DNA of 64,000 bases from Scenedesmus sp. ARA3 (lineage: Eukaryota; Chlorophyta; Chlorophyceae; Sphaeropleales; Scenedesmaceae): NCBI GenBank assembly GCA_004335835.1, contig RWJK01000732.1:1-64000 (forward strand). Direction: 5' to 3'. Under the pieces are notes generated by a model. The model ran no database searches, was not told where the DNA came from, and was given only the letters and a program-made list of their open reading frames with translations. Positions 54,005 through 63,388 of the stretch are shown here, piece by piece. The stretch's first letter is position 1. Every line of letters begins with the position of its first letter. The translations under genes and the position numbers were made by a program.

Positions 54005-55329
54005 CCAGCAGCGTGCGGTCAACGTCCAGCTCAGCAAAGTAGTGCGGCCGTGCGGCAACTGCCACAGGCGCCTGTGGGTATAGCAGCAGCAGTGGCAGCA
54101 GCAGCAGCAGCGCCAGCAGCGTGCGGTCAACTCCAGCTCAGTAATATAGTGCGGCCGCGCAGCAACAGCGACAGGCGCCTGCGGGTGCAACAACAGCAGC
54201 AGCAGTGTGTGAGCGGTCAGCAGGCCTGCGCACACAACTACAACCAAACTGCCTTGCATGCAAGCACAAATCCATACTTATGTCACACTTTGTTGCAGGA
54301 CATGCCAAGACATGTGCACAACACTTGCTATGTATCACTCGCAACCCCTGCCACCCACCTGATCGTGCTTGCCTGCCCACACCAGCAGCTGCCACACCTC
54401 ACTGCGGTTTGTCAGCGCGTAATTGGCCAGCGCCCTAGCTCCATGCTTGAAGTGCTGAATGCCAGCCAGCGAGAACTGCCCAAACCATGCAGCAGTTGTT
54501 GCAGGGGAGCCTGTGAGGCAGCTGCAGAGGAACTTTGGGTCTTGTGACAGCAGCGCAGCGACGGCCGCGGGCTGTGCGCTGCACAGCAGCTGCAGCAGCT
54601 GCAGCACTGCTGGCTTGCAGGAAGCTACTGGGCTGGGCCCCTGCTGCTGCTGCTGCTGCTGGGGTGAGCGCCTGCTCCTGCTGCTGCCTGATACCCGCTC
54701 CTGTGCGTCATCTCTGCGATGGACGCTGCTTCCTGCATATCTCATGTTGTTATTTGCACAAATGTAACTGTTATCCAGGTCGTCTTGATGACGGAAATTA
54801 ATGCCTGGCAGGCTGCAAGGGTCGAAGCATGTGATGCGCAGTGATGGTGGGGTGTGCTGCTGCTGCTGTTCAGCGATTGTGCTGGTGAGCCATGCCTTGG
54901 CTTCTCCACGGTTGTTGGGGTCATCCTGCAGTAAAAGCGTGCATAAAGCGTTCTGTCAGGATTTACCACAGCAACGCAGCAGCAGCTACCATGCAGCTAG
55001 CAGGACAGCTGCATGACAGCTGCAAACTGCAACATGACTGCATACTCTGTATTGTGATCTGAACATCTGTGCGACCACTGCTGTAATCCTTCCGTAAGCA
55101 GTAAGCCTGTACAGTTGGTGTTGTATCAAAGGCAGCAGAAGAGTGCCAATGTTACCCTGCACGCTTCACATGCTGCTCTGTGGCGCAGGCGCAGCTGCTG
55201 CTGTATAAATGCTGGGCAGAGGCGAGCAAGGGCGATGAAATAGAACCTCACAAGCAAGGTGCGACCGACGGCAGTTTGTGCTGCTGCCAGAGCGTCTTTG
55301 ATTTGTTGCACAGTCAGCTGCTGGTCCAT
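50839..55329 (-). CDS. Nuclear Lys/Arg/Ser-rich protein with helical N-terminal domain, family not recognised
   Basis: Four exons (55329-55252, 54925-54359, 53583-53416, 52473-50839) join in phase 0 to about 815 residues; a further small intron inside exon 4's poly-Ala part is possible. It starts MDQQLTVQQIKDALAAAQTA. An acidic/Ser/Gln linker leads to a helical, probably globular region of about 300 residues: PAVLQLLQLLCSAQPAAVAA, GIQHFKHGARALANYALTNR, RPHYFAELDVDRTLLALARH, ELHRLLHEPRSPRHAALRQL, WTLLCNRLLPLLPQQQLLAF. Exon 4 then has Gln and Ala runs and an SR/KR-like segment (KKRKRSKHEQKGRKRRKH, RHKRKRRHAHSSSSGDSSSS) that should direct it to the nucleus. A role in nuclear assembly or RNA metabolism is only a guess. 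Intron 3 and the exon 3 edges carry the densest echo ladder in the window. It is divergent from a small plus-strand gene. Confidence 0.8.
52558..52690 (-). repeat. Two echoes of exon 4 head of the nuclear protein gene
   Basis: A copy starting at 52588 (TTGCAG then GAGCTGCACCGCCTGCTGCA) and a more decayed one at about 52645-52680 lie upstream of the true exon 4 start at 52473. Flanking GGGGCTCGTGCAGCAGG and AAGAAGC...GGGAGG intron parts are copied with them. Confidence 0.85.
52797..53362 (-). repeat. Ladder of exon 3 tail echoes in the nuclear protein gene
   Basis: Copies of the sequence coding GEWLALEPELVVQ plus GTGCG end at 53297, 53177, 53056, 52934 and, in decayed form, 52797. Spacing is about 120 bp; the true end is 53416. 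Intron parts between them (GTACAGCACGGCACAACCA and GCAGCACCCCACAGCCACTG) repeat as well. Confidence 0.93.
53625..54178 (-). repeat. Ladder of exon 3 head echoes in the nuclear protein gene
   Basis: Copies start at 53691, 53802, 53897, 54071 and 54178; the true exon is at 53583. Each has an AG acceptor, then codons for APVAVAARPHYFAELDVDRT and a Leu/CTG run leading to the next copy. Most keep the frame; the 54178 copy has a 1-nt loss after ITELEL. Confidence 0.94.
53908..54003 (-). repeat. Uninterrupted (CAG)32 tract
   Basis: Ninety-six bases of perfect AGC/CAG repeat on the + strand, transcribed as CUG in the minus-strand gene, lie between two exon 3 head echoes. It is the longest pure triplet run in the window. 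Confidence 0.95.
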
Positions 55330-55658
55330 AGCTGCTGCCTCAGCCACTCAACCGTGCTTTCTTCACCACACATACACAAGCAAACATTTCAAAACGCATC
55401 CAACAAAATTTCAGCGTGGCCGTCAGGTTGTTTCTCATGGATTGCGCGCGGTTGGGCATGGTCGAAAAACCCTGTTGAGATTTAAACTAACACTCCTTCC
55501 AAGAGTTGCACGCAATGTGTGCTTGCCGGGGCCTGACTTGAAACGCACCTGTGTTGTTGGATAATATTCAGCGTTTCTGGTCGTTCCTGACGTTCAAGGG
55601 TGAAGGGGGCGAAGCCAGCAGCGGAATACACGGACATCGTTCTGCTGCATGAGGCAGG
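55330..55658. promoter_or_regulatory. Divergent promoter region
   Basis: 329 bp separate the minus-strand nuclear protein start from the plus-strand small gene start. No exon or clear TATA element is visible. Confidence 0.45.
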
Positions 55659-56731
55659 ATGGCCGCAGTGCAGGCTGCAGCATCAAGGACTCTTGAGCAC
55701 GTAGACACCGATTATAGAGCAGCGCAGGAGCAGTTGCTATGCGCTGGTGAAGACAGAGACCTCAAGTTGGCAGCGATGCAGCTGCTGCTGGCGCTTCAAA
55801 AAGAAAGAGTGCTGCTGATGAGGAAAGGTGCGGCTGGGGGGCACACAGCAGCCAGGTGTTGTCTTCTTGGTGCTGATGGACAGCCTGTTGCAGGCAGACA
55901 CCACCCACACTGTGGGTGCTGTGACAGCTGCATGCACATCTGCACTATGCCAGAACAGGCCTGCAAGGATGATACAGCGACAGCAATATTGGTGCATATG
56001 AAACCTGGTGCAACAGCAGCGCTCTGCCATGTTGCATGCACAGTATGCCTGTAAGGCAGTTTCACAAGGCACGAGCAAGCTGAGCAGGTCCAACTTAAGA
56101 TGGTGCCAGGACCCACATGCAACTATCCTTTTTCTCATCAGAAGCAGCTGTGCAACGCCTTCTCGCAGGCTGTGTGTGCAGTACTTGCCGGTGTGCGTGG
56201 GTGCATCAGCCGTCATGTTTATGCAAGGCAAGCGTGCCTTATTCACAGCAAGCATGGACGATACCCAAGAGCACCGCATGCACCTGCACCTGCAACGTGC
56301 TTGCAACTACTTTCATGCCGGTGCATTGCACTGATACTGTTTTCTGCTGCCCCGCTGTGCAGGGGAGCCGCAGTCTTTGCGGGACGTGGCTGAGCGGCTT
56401 TGGCAGTGGGGTGATCACATGGTGAGTCGGCGTGGGTAGGCCGTTAGGAAGTTGACACAGCGCCAGGCATGCTGTGTGCAGGATACGTACTATGAGCGGG
56501 TTGACTTAATATCAAGCTTCTTTTTTATCGCGCCTAGCGCCCTGCGAGCTGAGGTTGTGGCTTAATTGTCGCTCATTGTTGGCGCTCATTGAAGTATGTG
56601 TGTGTCAGTGCTACCAAGCTAAGTAGCGACCATGTGTGCGTCCCGCCTGCCCTGCCTCACAGAGTGAGCGGTCTGTGCACACCCAGCTGGCACCCGAGAC
56701 GGGCGCAGGCACTGCCAAAAAGGTGTCATAA
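55659..56731 (+). CDS. Small helical protein of unknown function
   Basis: Three exons (55659-55827, 56363-56421, 56663-56731) with GT/AG ends and matching phases give 98 residues. The sequence starts MAAVQAAASRTLEHVDTDYR and is charged and helical (LKLAAMQLLLALQKERVLLM), followed by SLRDVAERLWQWGDHMSE. It ends AGTAKKVS. There is no signal peptide, membrane segment or known motif. Its size and coiled character would suit a complex subunit. The last exon could be replaced by a longer downstream alternative. Confidence 0.6.
56099..56140. repeat. Dispersed short repeat
   Basis: ATGGTGCCAGGACCCACATG followed by CAACTATCCTT closely matches 35632-35668 (ATGGTGCCAGAACCCACATG, TAACTATCCTT) on the same strand. 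Neither copy lies in a recognised exon. Confidence 0.6.
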
Positions 56732-56754
56732 CGCAGTTCAAATCGGGCCACCTG

Positions 56755-56990
56755 TGCGCCTGTTTGCAGCACGGCAACATGCAGGTGAGCTGGATGGCCC
56801 GGGTCCACACTACACGATGGTGCCAGCGCACTAGCAATGGCACCATGGTTTGCTGAATGTCTTCTGCTCCCTGCGCCTGCCGTCGCTGGGCGTAACTGTA
56901 CGGGGGCTGCACTACTGCTACTGCCTTCTGCTCCTCACTGCTGTTGCTGCTGCTGCTGCTGCTGCATGGATCCGCCTGCTTGCCATACAG
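56755..56990 (+). repeat. 5' flank shared by LRR paralogues 2 and 3
   Basis: CAGCACGGCAACATGCAGGT, GAGCTGGATG, GGTGCCAGCGCA and the downstream TTTGCTG...CTGCC...TGCTTGCCA blocks recur in the same order at about 63170-63388. The duplication that produced the two genes therefore included promoter-side sequence. Confidence 0.8.
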
Positions 56991-58700
56991 TCGCAACAAT
57001 CGCCTGGCGCATTCTTCGCCCTGGTTACTGCACTTGATCATTCAGCAGCCAGCAGCAATCCCCAGGTGCTGTATGCAGCAGCGCGTGCCTGCAAGGCCTG
57101 GAGCGCGGCAGTGCGGCAGTGCAGCGCCTGCAACACAGAGGCCGAGCTCGAACTGCACAGCAGCCTGCTGCAGCTGGGCAGCTTCACAGACTGGCTGCAG
57201 CAGCGTGCTGGCCTGGTCAGAAGCATTGCCATCACATCGACCGACTTGCCCTGCGGAACCGGTACCATTCACGGGCTGCAGGAAGAGGCGCACTACATGA
57301 CAGTGTTCCGGTTGCTGCGACAGGTCCTGCAGCTCTGCCAGGCCTGCCTGCAGCCACAGCATACCCAGCAGCAGCAGCGGCAGCACTCGCAGCAAACCTG
57401 CAGGGACCCCAGCAGCTGCAGCAGCAGCAGGGCTCGCGGCTGGCGAGCTTCAGCAGCGACTGTCTGGGCGATCCGGGCGTGTTGAGCCTGCTAGCTGCGC
57501 TGCCTGCGCACAGCCTCACACACCTGGACCTGTCCATGTGTGACGGTTCTGAGGCCGATTCCCTAGATGCTGCTGCTGTGGCAGCAGTGCTTGGGAGGCT
57601 CAGCAACCTGCAGCGGCTGGAGCTGAGCAAGCCAGAGGGGATGCCCATGAAAGGCAGCTGCATCACAGCCATCGGCCAGCTCACCAAGCTGACGTACCTT
57701 TGGCTAGATAGTGAGGACTGGCTGGGGCCTAATGAACAGCTGCAGCAGATGCTGGCGCACCCGCCGCCGCTGCGGCACTTGTTTCTACAGCCTCACGAGA
57801 GCCTGCCAGTGCTCCACCTGTCAAGCATGACACACATGGAGGAGCTGACCATCAAGTATGACTTACCAGCGGGGTCAGCGCTGCCAACACGGCTGAGGGA
57901 GCTGCACTTGGAGGTATACTACAGCGCAGACATCATGTCTGCAGTGCTGCCGCTGCAGCAGCTGCAGCGGCTGACCCTGTTCCAGGGATTTTGCAGAGCA
58001 GCAGCCGCTGCTGCAGGTAGCGCAGCTGCCCAGCCTGCAGCAGCTGTCGCTGCATTACTGGAATGCCAAGGACGCAGCAGGGAGTGCTACTGCCTGGGCA
58101 CAAGTGCCGCAGCTGTGTGCGCTGACAGTTCTCCTACACGAGGAGCTCCCCCTTCTGAGCACCATGGCAGCCATTTTGGATGCACTTGCAGCATGCACGC
58201 AGCTGACTACGCTGCGCCTTGAGGCAGCAGCAGCGCTGCCCAGTGAGGACTATTGCAGGGAATTGCAGCCAGTGGCAGCATGCAGTAAGCTGGCAGGTTT
58301 AAAACACCTCCGGGACCTTCACATCGAGCATGGCTCGAAGCTGGTACCTGTCGACGTCCGGGCAGTGACAGCGCTCACCGGCCTGACACGGCTCGTGCTG
58401 GCTCACTTGGATTCGGCAGTGGATGATGTGGCTGCTACTGCGCTGGCATGCAGCTTGAAGCAGCTGCAGTACCTTGACTTGGCGTGGTGTGAGCTTCGGC
58501 AGACGGTGTGCTTAGCAGCAATCGGACAGCTGAGGCAGCTGACTGAGCTGGACCTTTCTGGTGTCGCTGGGGTGACGCCGCAGGGCCTGCTGCTGCTGAC
58601 CGGGCTGTCACGCCTGCAGCAGCTGAGGCTGGATATGTGTGCAGGAGTGGAGGACGAGCATGTTCAGGAGTTTTGGGCAGCAGTGCAGCCAAAGTGTTGA
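56991..58700 (+). pseudogene. F-box-like / LRR protein (paralogue 2), two frameshifts
   Basis: From an acceptor at 56990 (CATACAG) the reading codes NPQVLYAAARACKAWSAAVR and LLQLGSFTDWLQQRAGLVRS, as in the paralogues. At about 57332 one base is missing relative to paralogue 3 (CAGCTCTGCC against CAGCTCTGCCC in shifted register) and the frame moves, continuing as SRLASFSSDCLGDPGVLS and LRRs such as LTHLDLSM and LQRLELSKPEG. At 57989-57992 a TTTT run holds one extra T and the frame moves back to AEQQPLLQVAQLPSL ... LTELDLSGVAGVTPQGLLLL, ending at 58700. Both halves otherwise look well conserved. It may be a young pseudogene or contain sequencing errors. Confidence 0.72.
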
Positions 58701-59693
58701 CAGGTCATCGGCAGCAGTGCGATGCATATGCTGCTGAGGAGTGCACCATGCGCCATTGTTGGCGGCAATGAGGCCTGGTGGCTGCTGCAGCAGCCGCTTG
58801 ACAGGAGTTGTAGCAATACCAAGGCGTGAAGCCTTGTGCTGAGGTAGTGGTGTCGGCTGTCTCCTCATCTGGGCCCTGAGCTCTTGTGCCTTGATTTGAT
58901 ATGTCTGCCTGATGAGCCTGATATCAACCCCTTCAGCGAGGCAAGCTGCGAATTCTGTGATGTTGTGGCTCGCAGTGGGCCATTGAGCAGTGGCAATTCG
59001 GCAATGGCATTGATCAAGCATTGGCATTGGTTGCTGTTGTGGTTGCTGATACTGCAGTCCATTCAGCCAGCCCTGTCCATGTTGCTTGCATTGGCTCTCT
59101 CTTTCATGGCGGCGTATATCCTCAGCTGCGGCTGCTACAGCTTGTGTGGCAGCACATTAGTCCAGCAGTGCAGTGAAGCTGCGCAGCTTGCCTTGACCTG
59201 GTGTGTCTTGGCAGGGTGTTGGGATCTGCCTTCTGCAGCCTTGTGCTCCGCAAGCGTGTTTGAGGCAGTGGCTTCCTGGCTGTTTTTGGTGGCCGTCCTG
59301 GCTGTTTCTGGTTGCTAAACACAGGTGGCGCATCATGCACAAAGTTTGCGACTGCCAGTAGCAGTTGCCTTGAAGTGCAATGTTAACGCAGCAGATCTTT
59401 ACAGACTCATTGGCTATGCTATGTCACATAGTGTTCCGTACGTTAACGTTCTCAACCTGATCTCCTCGTCAGTTGCTACCTTGGAGTATGAAGATAGGTC
59501 GAGCTCAATATCAACAAAGCTTGTGAACACCATCAATACGGCGGGCGTGTTACCACATGCGGCAATCAGACTGTCACAATTTGCTGCATGGAGGTCCTGA
59601 GCTCCATCGGTTTGAACGCAACGCACACAATCCCGAGAAACCAATCGCATAGACACGTCAGCACACCACCTGCAGCACCGCAGCCTACTGTCC

Positions 59694-59739
<46 letters not shown>

Positions 59740-60646
59740 CAGCCGCAGAAGCTATTACAGTGCACAGCTGCCCAGTAGTAAATTTAGTGCCACATGCGCT
59801 GTCGGCTGGCGCCGCTGCTGCTCCCTTGCTCTTCACATTTCTGTGGAGATCCTCTTAGATTTAGGTGTTCATGTAACCACCTGGACCTGAATGTCCTAGA
59901 CTGCGCAGCCATGGGGCGCCGCTGTGTGGTAGCTACACCAGAACGAACAGTGTGCTGCCAGCACGTGCTTTGTACACACGCAATGCAGGAGCCTCCTCCC
60001 AACGGTTGGGAAACCTCACCACCGTCCCAAACAGAGTTGCTGCAGATCACAACCAACAACACCAGAGCAATGCACAGTGTGCACACTGTGCGCTGCTGTT
60101 GGAGTCGGCACAGTGCTGCTGCAGCACTCCAACCAGAGCTGCCCTTGCAGACCCGCAGCTGCAGCAAAGCTACTTGAAGCAGTCTGCCTGCCCCGGCCTA
60201 ACTTGAAGCAGTCAGTTAACACGGCTGCGGACTGCCGGGCCACAACGAAGCTACTTGGTACAACCAGCCCCGCCTTGCCATGTTGCTAACACACAGCCAT
60301 CTCACAGTATGTGATCTCTATGTATACAGTGACATACACTGTGTTTATTTGAGATGAACGACTCGTCACAGCCTGATGTCCCTTGCCCACCCAACCAAAA
60401 CAACAGCCACAAATCACGGTTTTCAGTGCCAGCAAACACGTGTACCCTGCATATGCACACTGTGCATGCAGCCAGCCCACACAGCGATGCATCCCCAACC
60501 ACAATGCTGCACCACAGCTTCAAAAAGGGCACTGCAGCCAGTGCCAGCACCCACAAGTTCAGCCTCAGTCAAGTGCCCCTCACCCCGTGCAGGGTGTTGT
60601 CACCCACATGAATGCTGTTCAGTGCCACACAGCCCTTCAGCAGCAA
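58701..60646. other. Intergenic with an orphan open frame and a (CTG)14 run
   Basis: A plus-strand frame at about 59325-59600 follows TAAACACAG and codes the protein-like NAADLYRLIGYAMSHSVPYV to a TGA. Its local GC content is lower than in neighbouring genes. A (CTG)14 run is at 59695-59736. Upstream, 58884-59318 could encode a hydrophobic segment. No complete gene could be built. Confidence 0.4.
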
Positions 60647-62892
60647 TTACCGCACCCGGCACCTGGACATATCGGGCAGCTGCTGCAGGCTGCTGCAGCC
60701 CTCGCACTTCAATGTCTCCAGAGTGGGTGGCAGCTCTGGCAACTGCTGCAGCTTACCGCACTTGCTGCAGTCCAACAGTCGCAGGTTGAGCGGTAGCTCT
60801 GGCAGCTGCTGCAGGCTGCTGCAGCCGCCACAATTCAAATCCAGAGCCAGAGTGTGTGGAAGCTCTGGCAGCTGCTGCAGCTCGCTGCAATCCGAACAGT
60901 TCAACATGTGCAGAGTTGATGGCAGCTCTGGCAGCAGCTGAAGTGTTCTGCAGTCACTGACATGCAGGTACTCAAGCGTAGGTGGCAGCTGCGCAGGCAG
61001 CTGCTCCAGCTCGCACTCTCCACAATCCAGGTACGTGAGGCCGGCAGGCAGCTGCACTGGCAGCTGCAGGTGCCAGCAGGACCCTACAAGCAGCTGCCTG
61101 CAGCCGGGCAGCGTTGGCAGCTGCTGGATGGGTGTGCAGCTGCAGTCCAGCTCCTCCAGGCATGGGAAGGAGCCAGGCAGCTCGCTGATGGCTGTGTGGC
61201 TGATGACCAGCTGCTTCAAGGTCTCTGTGGGCAGCCTGGGCAGCCTGGTGATCTGAAAGAGAACTCTTGATGTAAATCCCTCACCTGCCAGTAGCCTCTC
61301 CAGGCTGTCTGGCATATCTGGCAGTTCGCGTAGGCCGCAGCAGCCACTGCACTGAAGCTCAGTGATATGCGTGTGCAGTAGCTGAGGCAGCTGCTGCAGT
61401 GACGTGCAATCCACGCAGTCCAGATGAGCAAGTGACGCTGGCAGCTGCGGCAGCTGCTCTAGTGAGGAGCAATCTGAGCAGTCCAAATGAACAAGTGACG
61501 CTGGCAGCTGCGGCAGCTGCTCCAAAGAGTTGCAGCTTGAGCAGTCCAGGTAGGCCAGTGATGCTGGCAGCTCTGGCAGCTGCAAAGCAAGCAGCAGTCA
61601 AAGTGAAGCACAGCAGGCAGACAGGCAGGCGCGTAAGATGGCGGTGAATGCCTGGCAATAACCAAGCACGCTGGTAGAGGGTGCCACGCTGTTATCCGTG
61701 CTAGCAGCACACAGCTGTTCATCCATTGCAGCTAGCACACCAGCGAGCACGTTGGCAATGACGCACACCTGCCAGCAGGCCAGCTGCAGCTGTCAGCACA
61801 CGACTCGCAAACTGCCGTCAACAACCAGCTAGTTTTGAGTGCAGTGCACCTGACCGCCTGCCCAAATCACGGCAATCGGCTGTGTACGGCACACTATGTA
61901 TAAGCACAGGCCAGCAGCAGCTGCCGCTCACCTCTGTCAGTGCTGTGCAATCGCCGGTGACCAGGCGCTTGAGGCCTGCAGGCAGCGCCGGCAGCTGCTG
62001 CATCTTGCGGCAGTAACTTGCATCCAGCTCAACTAAGCTTGGCGGCAGCTGTGGGAAACTCTCGAGCAGCGCGCAGCCGATGCAGCCGAGCTCTGACACA
62101 GCTGTGGTGCTGAGGCTGCTGGGCAGCACCTCCAGCGCACAGCAGCCTTCACAATGCAGCTGGAGCAGCGTAGGGGGGAGCGCTGGCAGTGCACGCAGCT
62201 GACTGCAGCCTCCCACATGCAGCTGCTGCAGCTGTGGTGGCAATGGCGGCAGCTCTGTGATGTGCTTGCTCTGGATGTGCAGGGAGGTCAAATTCCTGCA
62301 AGGCAGTGGTGGTGCAGCAACCAATGATATGCGCAATGAAACAGCAGGTTTGTGACAAGCTGAAATTCCAGCTTGATTCTGTGGCGGTGGTGATTTGCAC
62401 ACGTCGCCCTGTAGGTGGCAACACGCTGGGCGTGTCTGCTGCGGTACACGTGTTGATTGCTTCCTGTGTATGCTGCCATGTGCCCTTCCCGCCACACGCG
62501 GCAAGGCAAGAACTCATTGATGTCTCCTCACTCAAAAAACACAAAGAGCTGCTGTCACCGCAGCTGATTGCTTGGCCTGTTGCTGCTCCTGTTGCTGCTG
62601 CTCCTGCTGTTGCTGTTGCTCACCTGCCGACTTCCATGACGTCCTGCAGCACCTGCCCCGGCACATCAACGCTCATCGTGAGCTTGAGTTTCTTCATGGT
62701 CACCATATTCTTCTGCAGCCAGGAAGTAGCAGAGCCCGACCCGTCCAGCTTGAAGTTGATGCTGTGGTCCTGCCAGGACACCTCCAGGATCTCCTCGTCG
62801 TGCAGCTCAGAGCAAGTGCACCTCAGCATGCAGACATCCTTTGGTTGCAGCCAAGGGATGCAGCGCTTCATGATCTGCGGCAGCTCGTCCAT
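60647..62892 (-). CDS. F-box protein with C-terminal LRRs (LP-x-LP type)
   Basis: Three exons (62892-62624, 62295-61932, 61579-60647) join in phase to 521 residues. The N-terminus MDELPQIMKRCIPWLQPKDV then MLRCTCSELHDEEI is F-box-like. From about residue 90, short repeats of 20-23 residues with the pattern LPxLPxxLxxLxCxxC (LPPLPPQLQQLHVGGCSQL, LPQLPPSLVELDASYC, LPQLPASLVHLDCSDCSSL) continue to the C-terminus. These are Cys-rich and unlike the LRRs of the 30270/56991/63389 paralogues. Such F-box/LRR proteins serve as SCF substrate receptors; the target is unknown. No echoes were seen around its introns, in contrast to most other multi-exon genes here. It is divergent from LRR paralogue 3. Confidence 0.88.
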
Positions 62893-63169
62893 GCTGTGAT
62901 TGGCAGGGGTGCAAACGCCGTGAGATTAATGCTTTGCACGTCCTGCAGTAGCATTAGGAAGTACCACGCATTTGCAGTTCGGTTGATCTTGCTGTCTGAC
63001 AGCACGGCAGTTCGCAACTGGGACTTGTCAGATTCCAGAACCCTTACCCTTGAATTTGAACGCCTGAAGGCTGCGAGTACAGCCTCTGCTATAGACAGAT
63101 GTTTATTCAGTGGCAGCTGCAGCTGACTTTAGAAACACCTGACCGATGGTGGCATCGCAACCTCGGCAT

Positions 63170-63388
63170 CTACAGCACGGCAACATGCAGGTGAGCTGGA
63201 TGACTTGGGTCTACAGTAGTTGACGGTGCCAGCGCAATAACACGAGCACCATTATTTGCTGCTCATGATGAGTCTGCTGCTGGCCTGAAAAATTGCCCGG
63301 GGACTGCCCTGCTGCTACTGCTACTGCTCGTTCCCTTACTGCTGTGGCTGCTCCTGTTGCTGGGCTCTGTTGCCTGCTTGCCACACAG
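63170..63388 (+). repeat. 5' flank shared with LRR paralogue 2
   Basis: Partner of 56755-56990; begins in CAGCACGGCAACATGCAGGT and ends near the TTGCCACACAG acceptor. Confidence 0.8.
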
